Below are positions 36,735 through 44,925 of a stretch of DNA of 64,000 nucleotides, in pieces. The stretch spans positions 19,287 to 83,286 of the forward strand of contig JAJYSM010000005.1 in the NCBI GenBank assembly GCA_021793575.1, in the 5' to 3' direction. A program made the position numbers and the translations under genes. This DNA comes from Pseudomonadota bacterium (GTDB taxonomy: Bacteria > Pseudomonadota > Gammaproteobacteria > Xanthomonadales > Rhodanobacteraceae). A model generated the notes under the pieces. That model was not told where the DNA came from, ran no database searches, and saw only the letters and a list, made by a program, of their open reading frames with translations. The first letter of the stretch is position 1. Every line of letters begins with the position of its first letter.

Positions 36735-37133
36735 ATGAGCATTCGTGATGCCAGACGCGCGCGGTGGTATCGGGGCGGGTATCGGAAGGGGGTGGTCCCG
36801 GCCTTGCTGGTGATCGCCTTCGGCGTGTTCTTCCTGCTGGGCAACCTCGGCATCCATCTCGCCTTTTTCGACCGGGAAGACTGGTGGGCGTGGCTGATCC
36901 TGCTCGCCGCCCTGGGACCGTTGTCCGGCGCAGTGGAGCGCTATCGGATGGTGGGCGCGGTCGATGGCGTGGTGCTGCATGCGCTGCTTACGACCGCGGC
37001 CATCGTGATGGTGGCCGTGATGTTCCTTCTGCAGCTGTCGTGGCAGCTGTGGTGGCCGGTGTTCGTCATCTATGGCGGACTTTGCATGCTGACGCGAAGC
37101 TGGCGGCGCACAGCGGACGACAAGGTTGCGTAA
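36735..37133 (+). CDS. Small membrane protein with LiaF-like transmembrane region
   Basis: 132 residues with about four hydrophobic segments (VVPALLVIAFGVFFLLGNLGI, WWAWLILLAALGPLSG, LHALLTTAAIVMVAVMFLLQL, WWPVFVIYGGLCML). A basic N-terminus (RRARWYRGGYRKG) precedes them. The first helix pattern, LLVIAFGVFFLLGNLG, resembles the LiaI/LiaF-type membrane domain, but no sensory domain follows. ATG 36735 follows GGGGAG at 36725-36730. Function is unknown; it stands alone. Confidence 0.75.
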   Translation: MSIRDARRARWYRGGYRKGVVPALLVIAFGVFFLLGNLGIHLAFFDREDWWAWLILLAALGPLSGAVERYRMVGAVDGVVLHALLTTAAIVMVAVMFLLQLSWQLWWPVFVIYGGLCMLTRSWRRTADDKVA

Positions 37134-37543
37134 CTGCTGCCGGCGGTCTGCTTGCGGCCATGAAGAGACGTTCGGGCAAATCAGCTCTATGCGCATTCCA
37201 GAAGTTGCGGATCATGCTGCTTTTGGCCGAGCAGATTCGCCACTGCGCACACCTATGAAGTTGACCGCCCGAGCGATCAAGGCATGATCAGCGCCTCGGC
37301 ATTCAGATCAGCATTAGCCCGCGGACCGGAACCCATGGGCGAAAGCGGAGACTTTGCACGGTTTGCGAGCCTCGTGCGGAGGGGTAAGCGGCGGCATCGA
37401 ATTGGCGTCCCTCGTCCCAAGCTGCGTTGAGAGCGGTTCTCACGGACGCCCGGAATGGACGCGGGGTGTCAGAGGCATCGATCCTCGTTCTTCGATGGAC
37501 GGAGCACCATGAGTCACGGGATGGTGCCGCGGCATGAGCGTGT
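37134..37543. other. 410-base region without a supported gene
   Basis: No reading frame here has a plausible start, domain or coding bias, and it is less GC-rich than the neighbours. No repeat of the window's families and no clear promoter pair were found. Confidence 0.5.
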
Positions 37544-38041
37544 TCAATGCGCGGATGCCGGGCACAGGCCAACATGGTGTCCTGTTGCGGAAATCTTCAC
37601 CAGCGCAGCAGGAATGGGCATGGCTGAACCCGTGATGCGCTGATGCACGGTGCCATCGAAACTGATCTGGTTGCCGTCATCGCTGGGTGCGATCATGAAG
37701 TCCTCACCCAACTGGGACACCATGCCGTTGGGTTCGCTGGCGGTGCAGGACATGGTCACGTGGTAGCCCTTGGTGCTGGTCTGTAGCGTCGGTGCTGTGC
37801 AATGGATGTTCGGCGGAAGCTTGGGCATCAGCGGCAGCTTGGCTGGGTCGGTGTCCGTTATGCATTGCTGTGCGCTCTGGTTCATGGATGGAATCGTGCG
37901 CCCGTCCATTTGCACCGTGGAGTGGTAGTGGAACCGCCACAAGCCTGGCTGCAGATGGGTCGAGGCCTGGTTGGCCAGCGCCAGCGTCGAAGTGGCGGCG
38001 AGCACGAGGCACAGAAGTGAGCGACGAAAATTGAAATTCAT
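37544..38041 (-). CDS. DUF3617-like periplasmic protein
   Basis: 165 residues. A signal peptide (MNFNFRRSLLCLVLAATSTLALA) precedes a domain beginning LQPGLWRFHYHSTVQMDGR and containing four cysteines (QQCITD, IHCTAP, MSCTAS, GLCPAS). The PGLW opening, spaced cysteines and a central TMSC match the DUF3617 family of small periplasmic proteins of unknown role. ATG 38041 is chosen because the signal peptide begins there; the upstream frame to 38119 is unlikely. AAGGA lies about nine bases upstream on the minus strand. Confidence 0.82.
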   Translation of the reverse strand: MNFNFRRSLLCLVLAATSTLALANQASTHLQPGLWRFHYHSTVQMDGRTIPSMNQSAQQCITDTDPAKLPLMPKLPPNIHCTAPTLQTSTKGYHVTMSCTASEPNGMVSQLGEDFMIAPSDDGNQISFDGTVHQRITGSAMPIPAALVKISATGHHVGLCPASAH

Positions 38042-38559
38042 GCGGTTTTGTCCTTGGATGGGGGCACTGCGACCGACAGCCCAATAAGCAGGGTACCAAT
38101 GCGGAGCATTGAGCTTCAATGACGCCCCTCCACTCGCCGGTCACCTGGCTCGCGCTCATCGCAGCCATGTCTGCTACGTGCCGCCTCACAGTCCGTCGTG
38201 GGCGAGCACGTCGCGGAGCTACGCTGTCAATGGCAAGTGCCTTGCGCGGTCAGGGCAGCCCGAAAGGACGGGCAAAACCCATGCGGAGCGCATCATGAAG
38301 CCGGTATCCTCCGGCCCCTCCTGCGGATTTCCGATCAAAACCGCCACCGATTCAACTCTCAAGCCGGCCACCGGAAATGCTGTCGACGTTAGCCTGCATC
38401 TGTGCCATGAGCGGGGCAACGATGGACAGCTTACCCGGGAGCGGACTGTCGCCACCGGCAGCAACGGGTCGTTAGCTGCCCATGGTTGGCCGACCGTCGT
38501 TAGTCCTGATGAGGCTGAAACCGCAAGCCTCTACGCAGTATCGGGCTCGCAACACCCCA
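38042..38559. other. 518-base region without a supported gene
   Basis: Mixed-composition sequence. A small hairpin CCCGAAAGGACGGG lies near 38259-38272 and a CTGATGAGGCTGAAAC stretch near 38507-38522 superficially recalls a ribozyme core but does not fold as one. No coding frame, known riboswitch or promoter could be supported. Confidence 0.45.
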
Positions 38560-38859
38560 TCACTCCATCTGCAAGAAAGCCAGCTTCCTCTCCCGCGGCA
38601 GCTGCTTGATCGCCCACTCCGCGCGCGAAGCGCTGGCGCGATCTGGATAGTTGCGGAAGCCCAGCAGTTTCACCGGCGGGTTGGCGCGGGTGTAACGGGC
38701 GCCGCGGCCGGCCACATGGGCGGCGTAGCGGGCGTCGAGGCGATTGGTGATGCCGGCATACCAGGCGCCGTTGCGGCACTCGATCAGGTACAGGCACCAA
38801 CCCTCGTGCGTGGCCGCCGGTGCGGGTTGAGCGTTCAATGCTTTGCGCGCTGCGTGCAT
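38560..38859 (-). CDS. GIY-YIG domain protein (YhbQ-like)
   Basis: 99 residues. The domain runs [28 protein letters not shown], with the two short motifs in YLI and YAG form, then GRGARYTR and a C-terminal [19 protein letters not shown] holding the metal-binding Glu. This is the single-domain UPF0213/YhbQ type of GIY-YIG nuclease-like protein, whose members nick DNA or are poorly characterised. ATG 38859 is the best start but lacks a clear ribosome site; a longer open frame upstream shows no features. Confidence 0.8.
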   Translation of the reverse strand: MHAARKALNAQPAPAATHEGWCLYLIECRNGAWYAGITNRLDARYAAHVAGRGARYTRANPPVKLLGFRNYPDRASASRAEWAIKQLPRERKLAFLQME

Positions 38860-39157
38860 GCCCGCAGCGCGCGGGCATGCCCGTCGGGTTCGCGCGTGAG
38901 GCGATGGGCGGCGCGGATGGGTATGCGCCGGCGACGCGCCGAACCGGAGGGGACAGTGGCGGAGAGTGGCTGGCGGAGCGAGGCAGTGATCGTTTCCGAC
39001 ATCCCGCCACGATACCGCGATCCTCGACGGACAGGCGGGCGCGCAGGCCTTGACGGATTTTGTCAGCTTGGCCGGCGATGCGTTCCCTGCATGACGCATT
39101 GGGTCACGGCGACGAGTGCCCACGCCGCCTCGGCGTACAGGCAGCGGCAATCGGCCG
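38860..39157. other. Upstream region of the pilin gene
   Basis: No gene is supported. The stretch would be the location of any upstream activator (PilR-type) sites for the sigma-54 promoter at 39158; none can be recognised by eye. Confidence 0.35.
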
Positions 39158-39173
39158 TGGCACACCGCTTGCT
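39158..39173 (+). promoter_or_regulatory. Sigma-54 promoter of the pilin gene
   Basis: TGGCAC-ACCGC-TTGCT matches the -24/-12 consensus, with GG (39159-39160) and GC (39171-39172) separated by the required ten bases. Transcription should start near 39184, about 100 bases before the pilin ATG. PilR-type activation is expected from knowledge of pilA regulation. Confidence 0.85.
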
Positions 39174-39286
39174 AGCATCCCCGGATCCTCACTCGAGGAT
39201 GATCGGGCGTCTGCGCCGGCCGAGTCGGCCGTGAACCGGGGTCGCGGCGACCGATCTTCAATTTCCAACTTTATTAGGGGCAATGC

Positions 39287-39751
39287 ATGAAAGCTCAGCA
39301 GCAGAACCGGGGTTTCACCCTGATCGAATTGATGATCGTGGTGGCGATCATCGCCATCCTGGCCGCCATCGCCATTCCGGCGTATCAGGATTACCTGATC
39401 CGGTCGCAGGTCTCCGAGGGCATGACACTGATGGATGGTGCGAAGACCGCACTGGCCGAGTTCTACAGCAATACGGGACGAATGACCGCGAGCAACGGCT
39501 CCGTCGGGTTATCGTCCACGATCACCGGCTCCTACGTGGTGGCCAGCGGCCTCAACAATGCCAATCCCGGCGTGATCGTGGCCATCTACGGCAACAAGGC
39601 GAATGCGGCGATCAGCGGCAAATACATCGCGCTTTCCCCGATCACCGCGGCAGGTTCGATCAGTTTCGTCTGCACCAACAAGGCGGGCCTGGGCCGCATG
39701 GGCAAAAGCCCGGTGGCCAGCAAATACCTGCCCACGAGCTGTCGCGGCTGA
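39287..39751 (+). CDS. pilA: Type IV major pilin (PilA/PilE-like)
   Basis: 154 residues. A short basic leader ends in Gly 9, then the class III prepilin motif [28 protein letters not shown], with Glu at mature position 5. It continues with [18 protein letters not shown]. The C-terminal disulfide loop is formed by VCTNKAG and LPTSCRG. Processed by prepilin peptidase, it polymerises into type IV pili for twitching, adhesion and DNA uptake. AGGGG lies six bases before ATG 39287 and a sigma-54 promoter at 39158-39173. It is a stand-alone gene here. Confidence 0.95.
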   Translation: MKAQQQNRGFTLIELMIVVAIIAILAAIAIPAYQDYLIRSQVSEGMTLMDGAKTALAEFYSNTGRMTASNGSVGLSSTITGSYVVASGLNNANPGVIVAIYGNKANAAISGKYIALSPITAAGSISFVCTNKAGLGRMGKSPVASKYLPTSCRG

Positions 39752-39842
39752 TCGCTTTTCGCTGACCTGGCCCTTGTCAGCCTGGCAGAGGTCGGGGCGT
39801 TGCTCTGGCCGCCTCCACCGCAGTTAGGACATGCAAGCGCAG

Positions 39843-40002
39843 TCAGCGGAGCGCGTGCGGCGGGCGCGAGATCGAAATCTTCGGCTCGACCTCAACGTCG
39901 ACGTTGCCTGCGCTGGTGATGTCGGCCGGCAGTGCGACCTTGCTGCCGGCCGGCGACGGTCTTCTTGTGGCGCGGCGATGATTCCGCGACTGGCGCAGTC
40001 AT
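39843..40002 (-). pseudogene. Possible third gene of the ECF operon, frameshifted
   Basis: An ATG at 40002 overlaps the anti-sigma stop as ATGA and reads MTAPVAESSPRHKKTVAG, then hits a stop at 39892. In the adjacent frame the DNA continues GSKVALPADITSAGNVDVEVE and PKISISRPPHALR to TGA 39843-39845, which looks genuinely coding. The switch falls in the slippery GCCGGCCGGC tract. It is either a broken ~52-codon gene or a sequence error. Confidence 0.4.
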
Positions 40003-40472
40003 CCTGACAACGGCGCATGCCCTGGCAATCGCCCCAACAGCCACGACAGCGCCAGGCACCCGGCCAGCACCAGCAGCCAGTGCAACGCCGCCGGGTCGGG
40101 CGTCGGCCACAACGCCATCAGCGGCGCCAGCCAGGTGCTGCCGTAAAGCCGCGTCACCACGCCGGCCGCGATGACGAAGGCGATCGCCAGCGCGATCATC
40201 AGCCCCCATTCCAGGCGGGTATCGGCCGCACGCCGATGAGCCGGTCGGGCACCAACTTTCGCTGCCATCCGCTCGGCGAAATCGGGCGGAAGCAAATCAC
40301 CTGGCGACTGCCGCAGCACGCGCGCCAGCGCCCGGTAGCGCAGCGTCCGTGCATCGTCACCGAGCGTATCCAGATGCAGCCGCTCGCGCCGCATGGCCTG
40401 CTCCTGCGCCAACCACTCGCGCGTGCTGGCGTCGCCGTCGAACGGAAGCAAGGGATCGTCGATGGGATTCAT
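39999..40472 (-). CDS. Putative anti-sigma factor, membrane protein
   Basis: 157 residues. The N-terminal ~100 residues are cytoplasmic and charged (MNPIDDPLLPFDGDASTREWLAQ, then PDFAERMAAKVGARPA). Two C-terminal membrane helices follow (LMIALAIAFVIAAGVVTRLY and LHWLLVLAGCLALSWLL). Its ATG overlaps the sigma factor stop as ATGA. The position directly after an ECF sigma gene and the soluble-plus-membrane layout suggest an anti-sigma factor; no ZAS zinc motif (HxxxCxxC) is present. It would hold the sigma factor inactive until an unknown envelope signal. Confidence 0.75.
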   Translation of the reverse strand: MNPIDDPLLPFDGDASTREWLAQEQAMRRERLHLDTLGDDARTLRYRALARVLRQSPGDLLPPDFAERMAAKVGARPAHRRAADTRLEWGLMIALAIAFVIAAGVVTRLYGSTWLAPLMALWPTPDPAALHWLLVLAGCLALSWLLGRLPGHAPLSG

Positions 40473-41050
40473 GCCGTAACTCCCGCAGGGGATTCGAGTA
40501 CGCCGCGCAGACGCAGGCGTGAACGGAACAGATGGCTCTTGATGGTACCGCTGGCCAGTCCGGTAATCCGGGCCATTTCGGGGATCGGAGTTTCCTCGAG
40601 GTAGTAAAGCGTCAGCAGCGTGCGCTGCAGCGGCGGCAATGTCTCGATCGCCGCATGCAGCTTGCGGACGGTTTCCTGATTCGCGCAGGCCGCCTCCAGA
40701 TCGAAACCATCGCCGATGTTGCCGAGCAGGCCGCCATCGTCGCCTTCGACGGTGCCTTCGATCAGCGGAATGCGCTTGTGCTGCAGATGACGCAACGCGA
40801 TCGTGTAGGCCACGCGCCCGATCCAGGATTTCAGTGCGCTCTCGTGGCGGTACTGGTGCAGGCACCGATGCACGCGCAGGAAGGTGTCCTGGCACAGCTC
40901 GCGCGCGTCTTCGGGGTTGCGCACCATGCGCTGGATGATGTGCCAGCACAGGCCCTGATACTCGCGGACCAGGCGCGCGAACGCCCCCGGCCGGTTGGCC
41001 AGCACGGCGTCGACCAGTTCGCGGTCGCAGCGGCTGCGGTTGTCATCCAT
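40469..41050 (-). CDS. ECF-family RNA polymerase sigma factor
   Basis: 193 residues with region 2 (FARLVREYQGLCWHIIQRMV, then DARELCQDTFLRVHRCLHQ and SWIGRVAYTIALRHLQ) and region 4 (LPPLQRTLLTLYYLEETPIPEMARITGLASGT followed by IKSHLFRSRLRLR). This is the RpoE/ECF architecture, lacking regions 1 and 3. It is followed with ATGA overlap by a membrane protein that is probably its anti-sigma. A perfect ECF-like promoter lies only nine bases before ATG 41050, which would make its message nearly leaderless and autoregulated. The signal is unknown. Confidence 0.94.
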   Translation of the reverse strand: MDDNRSRCDRELVDAVLANRPGAFARLVREYQGLCWHIIQRMVRNPEDARELCQDTFLRVHRCLHQYRHESALKSWIGRVAYTIALRHLQHKRIPLIEGTVEGDDGGLLGNIGDGFDLEAACANQETVRKLHAAIETLPPLQRTLLTLYYLEETPIPEMARITGLASGTIKSHLFRSRLRLRGVLESPAGVTA

Positions 41051-41058
41051 GGCGCAAG

Positions 41059-41086
41059 GGATACGCGCATGCGGGCAATGGTTGCA
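41059..41086 (-). promoter_or_regulatory. ECF-type promoter for the sigma operon
   Basis: On the minus strand TGCAACC (41086-41080) and GTATCC (41064-41059) are separated by 15 bases. It is identical in motif and spacing to the divergent promoter at 41097-41124. The -10 lies nine bases from the sigma ATG. Confidence 0.6.
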
Positions 41087-41096
41087 AGGTCACCGC

Positions 41097-41124
41097 TGCA
41101 ACCGATCGCGCCGCGCGGGTATCC
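41097..41124 (+). promoter_or_regulatory. ECF-type promoter for the divergent membrane protein
   Basis: TGCAACC (41097-41103), a 15-base spacer, then GTATCC (41119-41124), a mirror image of the promoter on the other strand. It lies 48 bases before ATG 41172. Confidence 0.6.
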
Positions 41125-41171
41125 ATGGTCTCGAACACCAACCCTCGCCCATCCACTCTCAGGAGAAACCC

Positions 41172-41498
41172 ATGGACCTCGGCTTGCTGATCCCGATCAG
41201 CCTTTTTGTCTGCATCACCTACGCCATCAAGGTGGTGGTCGACGCCATGGTGCGCCGGCACATGGTCAACGCCGGCGGCTCGGAAGAGCTGGTCAATTCG
41301 ATCCTGCGCGACGAGGAGCAGCGCCGCCGTCATTCCTCGCTGCGCTGGGGCATCGTGCTGGTGTCGGTAGCGCTGGGCTTCGGCCTGATCCAGCTGTTCG
41401 GCTGGCGCGAAGTCACCCCCGGACTGATCGCGGTGCTGGCTGGCGTCACCGGCTTGGGCCACCTGGTGTTTTTCGCGATCTCGCGCCGGCTGGGTTGA
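41172..41498 (+). CDS. Small membrane protein, likely ECF regulon member
   Basis: 108 residues with an N-terminal anchor (LLIPISLFVCITYAIKVVV), a charged cytoplasmic segment (ELVNSILRDEEQRRRHSSLRW) and two further helices (GIVLVSVALGFGLIQLFGW, GLIAVLAGVTGLGHLVFFAI). It resembles small DUF6249-like membrane proteins but the family is uncertain. AGGAG lies six bases before the ATG. Divergent transcription from the sigma factor with a matching promoter suggests it belongs to that regulon. Confidence 0.78.
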   Translation: MDLGLLIPISLFVCITYAIKVVVDAMVRRHMVNAGGSEELVNSILRDEEQRRRHSSLRWGIVLVSVALGFGLIQLFGWREVTPGLIAVLAGVTGLGHLVFFAISRRLG

Positions 41499-41524
41499 GC
41501 CTGATCGCGTGGTGCCATGTGTGC

Positions 41525-41666
41525 GCAGGAGCGCACCCTGTGCGCGAATGCTTTCTTGTGGGAGCGACTTCAGTCGCGATGCCTTGGCTTTGATGCAACA
41601 TCAGAACAAGAGCATCGCGACTGAAGTCGCTCCCACAGGGCAATCGCGCACAGGGTGCGCTCCTGC
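41525..41666 (+). repeat. Nested REP element, copy D
   Basis: Outer arms 41525-41551 and 41640-41666 match each other at 26 of 27 positions and are the same sequence as the outer arms of copy B. They enclose a REP pair at 41558-41582 and 41612-41636 with GCGACT/AGTCGC inner palindromes. It separates the convergent membrane protein and dinB genes. Confidence 0.92.
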
Positions 41667-41674
41667 AAAGGCGA

Positions 41675-42778
41675 TCATCCCGCTGCGGTGTCGAACAGGT
41701 CGCTCTGCGCGCGGTAGCTGTCCCGCGCCACGAAGCCCGACAAGCCCACGCCGACCAGCCGATAACGGCTGTCGGCCGGGCGCTCCACCCGCTCGCGCAG
41801 CGCGCAGGCGATGTCGGCCAGTTCGCTCGCCGACTGCGGCCGCTGCGGCGGCGTGAGGCTGCGCGTGAGCGTGTGGAAGTCGGCCGTCTTCAGCTTCAGC
41901 ACCACCGTGCGCGCCACGCGGGCACGGCCTTCCGAAGCCGCCTCGCGCTGGTGGCCGGCCCACGCCTTGTCGGCCAGCCGGCGGATGTGCGGTTCGAGTT
42001 CGGCCAGGGTCAGGTCGTGCTCGAAGGTGTCCTCGGCCGACACCTGCAGCGTGGGGCGTTCTGACAGCACCGGGTGCTCGTCGATGCCGCGCGCCAGCTC
42101 GTGCAGGCGCCGGCCCCAGCGGCCGAAGCGCTGCTCCAGCTCCGCCAGCGCGAGCGCGCGCAGCTCGCCCACGGTGGCGACGCCGAGGATCGCCAGCTTC
42201 GCCTCCATCACCTTGCCCACGCCGGGCAGCCGCGCCACCGGCAGCGGCGTGAGAAACGCCTGCACCTGATGGGGCCGGATCACGAACAGGCCGTCGGGCT
42301 TGCGGAAATCCGAGGCGATCTTGGCCAGAAACTTGTTCGGCGCCACCCCGGCTGATGCGGTGAGCTGCGTCTGCGCGCGGATCGCCGCGCGGATCGCCTC
42401 GGCGGTGGCGGTGGCCGAGGCCAGCCCGCTCTTGGTCACGGTGACGTCGAGATAGGCCTCGTCCAGCGACAACGGCTCGATCAGGTCGGTGTGCTGCGCG
42501 AAGATCGCGCGGATCTGCCGCGACACCGCCTTGTAGCGGGCGAAATCCGGCGGTACGAACACCAGCTGCGGACACAGCCGCTCCGCCCGCAGCGCCGGCA
42601 TCGCCGAGCGCACGCCGAACACGCGCGCCTCGTAGCTGGCCGCGCACACCACCGAGCGCGCGCCGCGCCACGCCACCGCCACCGGCCTGCCGCGCAGCGC
42701 TGGATCGTCGCGCTGCTCCACCGACGCGTAGAACGCGTCCATGTCGATGTGGAGAATCTTGCGGGGTGGCGAAGGCAC
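41675..42778 (-). CDS. dinB: DNA polymerase IV (Y-family)
   Basis: 367 residues. N-terminal motif ILHIDMDAFYASVEQRDDP (metal-binding Asp), the palm motif SLDEAYLDVT near residue 103, and the fidelity-lowering Y-family order fingers-thumb. A helix-hairpin-helix LPGVGKVMEAKL follows, then the little-finger domain. The protein ends SDLFDTAAG, and QSDLF is a candidate beta-clamp binding motif. It performs error-prone translesion synthesis. No LexA box was recognised upstream. The start begins MPSPPRKILHID, a normal DinB start. Confidence 0.96.
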   Translation of the reverse strand: MPSPPRKILHIDMDAFYASVEQRDDPALRGRPVAVAWRGARSVVCAASYEARVFGVRSAMPALRAERLCPQLVFVPPDFARYKAVSRQIRAIFAQHTDLIEPLSLDEAYLDVTVTKSGLASATATAEAIRAAIRAQTQLTASAGVAPNKFLAKIASDFRKPDGLFVIRPHQVQAFLTPLPVARLPGVGKVMEAKLAILGVATVGELRALALAELEQRFGRWGRRLHELARGIDEHPVLSERPTLQVSAEDTFEHDLTLAELEPHIRRLADKAWAGHQREAASEGRARVARTVVLKLKTADFHTLTRSLTPPQRPQSASELADIACALRERVERPADSRYRLVGVGLSGFVARDSYRAQSDLFDTAAG

Positions 42779-42933
42779 GCGAGCAGCCGGGGGCAGGTAC
42801 GACAGCCATTCTAGGGCGATGCAACGTCCGCGGCGATTCGCCGCTATCCGCTGCGGTGCGCGGCATCACGCGAGATTCGCGGCCCGGCGGCTACTGTGGC
42901 CATCTGCCTGATCCTGCTGCACGGAGCTATCGC

Positions 42934-43611
42934 ATGAAGATCCTGATGGTGCTGACCTCGCATGACCGCCTCGGCGATACCGGCAAGAAGACCGGCTTCT
43001 GGCTGGAGGAATTCGCCGGGCCGTATTACGTGTTCAAGGATGCCGGCGCGCAGATCGTGCTGGCCTCGCCCAAGGGTGGCCAGCCGCCGCTGGACCCCAA
43101 GAGCGACGAGCCGGACGCGCAGACCGCCAACACCGCGCGCTTTCGCCAGGACGCCGAGGCCACCGCCGCGCTGGCCGCCACGCACAAGCTGGCCGAAGTG
43201 GCCGGTGGCGACTACGCCGCGGTGTTCTATCCCGGCGGCCACGGCCCGCTGTGGGATCTGGCCGAGGATCGCGATTCGATCCGGCTGATCGAGGCGACCC
43301 TCGCCGCGGGCAAGCCGCTCGGCGCGGTCTGCCATGCGCCCGGCGTGCTGCGCCATGCCAAGGCCGCCGACGGCACGCCGCTGGTCAAGGGCAGGTCGGT
43401 CACCGGCTTCACCAATACCGAAGAGGCCGCAGTGGGCCTGACCAAGGTGGTGCCGTTCCTGGTCGAGGACATGCTCAAGGCCAACGGCGGCACGTATTCG
43501 AAGAAGGGCGACTGGCAGTCGTACGCGATCACCGACGGCAAGCTGGTGACCGGCCAGAACCCGGCCTCCTCCGAGGCGGCAGCCGCGGCCGTGCTGGCGC
43601 TGCTGCGCTGA
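42934..43611 (+). CDS. DJ-1/PfpI superfamily protein (Hsp31-like)
   Basis: 225 residues. It opens MKILMVLTSHDRLGDTGKKTGFWLEE, the Hsp31/glyoxalase III-like start, with the glutamate of FWLEE matching the conserved acid. The nucleophile elbow GAVCHAPGVL carries the catalytic Cys-His. YPGGHGPLWDLAED and GRSVTGFTNTEE complete the family pattern. Members act as glyoxalase III, deglycase or chaperone; the activity here is not decided. ACGGAG lies seven bases before ATG 42934. It precedes the YqcI operon by 19 bases and could be co-transcribed with it. Confidence 0.93.
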   Translation: MKILMVLTSHDRLGDTGKKTGFWLEEFAGPYYVFKDAGAQIVLASPKGGQPPLDPKSDEPDAQTANTARFRQDAEATAALAATHKLAEVAGGDYAAVFYPGGHGPLWDLAEDRDSIRLIEATLAAGKPLGAVCHAPGVLRHAKAADGTPLVKGRSVTGFTNTEEAAVGLTKVVPFLVEDMLKANGGTYSKKGDWQSYAITDGKLVTGQNPASSEAAAAAVLALLR

Positions 43612-43630
43612 CGGCGCCGCGCATGCGGAC

Positions 43631-44341
43631 ATGAGGGCCAGCCCCGTCGCAGCCACTGACAAGCCGACCAGCGCGTCGCCTTCTGCGGCGCAGGCGCTGG
43701 CCGACTTTGTGGACGCGCCGGACTACCCCTGCCTGGGCGCCAAGGCGGCGTTTGCGCGGCAGTCCGTGCAGCTGATCGAAGCCGGCGATCTGCACGGCGC
43801 GCAGCACGATGAGGCGATCGTCGCGGCACTGCAGCGCTTCGCTGGCGAGGCGCCGGCTGATGCCGTGTTTGTCAGCGTGGTGGTGCTGTTTGCGCCGCTG
43901 TTGTGCGCGCTCACCGAGCCGGCGTTCGAGCAGGCGCTGTGGCAGCGGCTGCAGGCGCTGCATGCGCTCGACCGGCGACAGTTCGGCTGGGACCCGCAGG
44001 TGAGCAGCGACCCCGCCTCGCCGCATTTCAGCATGAGCCTGGGCGGCAAGGCGTTCTACGTGGTGGGACTGCATCCGGCGGCGAGCCGGCCGGCGCGGCG
44101 CTACCGCCAGCCGGCGCTGGTGTTCAACCTGCACAGCCAGTTCGAGCAGCTGCGCGCGGACGGGCGCTACCAGAAATTGCGCGAGGCGATCATCGAGCGC
44201 GACCGCGCCTATGCCGGCTCGGTCAACCCGATGCTGTCGATGCACGGCAAGGGCCCGGAGGCGCCACAGTACAGCGGACGCCGGGTCGAGGCCGACTGGG
44301 TCTGCCCGTTCCATGCGCAGGTGCCGGGAGCGCGCGGATGA
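43631..44341 (+). CDS. YqcI/YcgG-family protein (heme-dependent N-oxygenase-like)
   Basis: 236 residues. The N-terminal FPC-type motif reads DYPCLGAKAAF (~32-42) and the C-terminal CPF motif VCPFHAQ (~225-231). Between them are SMSLGGKAFYVVGLHPAASR, RYRQPALVFNLHSQFEQLR and PMLSMHGKGPEAPQYSGR, all characteristic of YqcI/YcgG. Characterised members (GntA of guanitoxin biosynthesis and AglA of argolaphos biosynthesis) are heme enzymes that N-hydroxylate guanidino groups or arginine. A like activity is inferred here. Its stop overlaps the DUF1989 gene start by four bases. Confidence 0.88.
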   Translation: MRASPVAATDKPTSASPSAAQALADFVDAPDYPCLGAKAAFARQSVQLIEAGDLHGAQHDEAIVAALQRFAGEAPADAVFVSVVVLFAPLLCALTEPAFEQALWQRLQALHALDRRQFGWDPQVSSDPASPHFSMSLGGKAFYVVGLHPAASRPARRYRQPALVFNLHSQFEQLRADGRYQKLREAIIERDRAYAGSVNPMLSMHGKGPEAPQYSGRRVEADWVCPFHAQVPGARG

Positions 44342-44925
44342 TCACCACGATTGCGCCGCGCAGCGGCGTGGCGTTCGAACTGCGGCGCGGCCAGCAGCTG
44401 AAGGTGATCGACCCCGAGGGCGAGCAGGTGGCCGACCTGGTGGCGTTCAACCGGCACGACACCGGCGAGGCGATTTCCTCCGGCCGCAGCATCGACTACG
44501 CCAGCCGGATCTACCTCAGCACCGGCGATCCGATCTACTCCAACCGCAGCAGCGTGCTGCTGCGCATCGTCGAGGACACCGTCGGCCGCCACGATTTCCT
44601 GCTGTCGCCGTGCTCGGCGGAGATGTTCCGCATCATCTACGGCGACGCCCAGCCGCATCGCGGCTGCTTCGGCAACCTGGCCGCGGCGCTGGCGCCGTAC
44701 GGCATCGCGCCCGATGCGATCCCCACCGCGTTCAACATCTTCATGAACGTGCCGGTGGATGCGGCGAGCGGAGTGATCCGGGTAGAGCCGCCGCTGAGCC
44801 GCGCCGGTGATTACATCGTGTTCGAGGCGCAGATGGATCTGCTGATCGGCCTCACCGCGTGCTCGGCCGCGCAGTCCAACAATTTTGCGTACAAGCCGAT
44901 CCATTACGAGGTGCTCGGCGCATGA
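44338..44925 (+). CDS. DUF1989 (urea carboxylase-associated) family protein
   Basis: 195 residues. It begins ITTIAPRSGVAFELRRGQQLKVIDPEGEQVADL and continues GRSIDYASRIYLSTGDPIYSNRS, SPCSAEMF and FNIFMNVPVDAASG, the DUF1989 pattern. In guanidine-degrading bacteria two DUF1989 proteins form carboxyguanidine deiminase (CgdAB); here there is one gene and no urea/guanidine carboxylase nearby. A deiminase or hydrolase acting on a guanidino or ureido group is a reasonable inference. The start and stop both overlap neighbours as ATGA, so the three genes are translated together. Confidence 0.88.
   Translation: MITTIAPRSGVAFELRRGQQLKVIDPEGEQVADLVAFNRHDTGEAISSGRSIDYASRIYLSTGDPIYSNRSSVLLRIVEDTVGRHDFLLSPCSAEMFRIIYGDAQPHRGCFGNLAAALAPYGIAPDAIPTAFNIFMNVPVDAASGVIRVEPPLSRAGDYIVFEAQMDLLIGLTACSAAQSNNFAYKPIHYEVLGA

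Noticed and set aside
38255..38285. CCCGAAAGGACGGG hairpin as a possible riboswitch
   Set aside because: It does not match the conserved cores of c-di-GMP, cobalamin or other riboswitches I can recall, and no suitable gene follows.
38507..38522. CTGATGA...GAAAC resembling a hammerhead ribozyme core
   Set aside because: The required stem II does not form between the two motifs and no cleavage-site stem is present; the bases instead form a trivial 5-bp hairpin.
39893..39906. 14-bp palindrome CAACGTCGACGTTG as a regulator site
   Set aside because: It lies inside the probable coding remnant at 39843-40002, where it is explained by Asn-Val-Asp-Val codons; it is not upstream of a gene.
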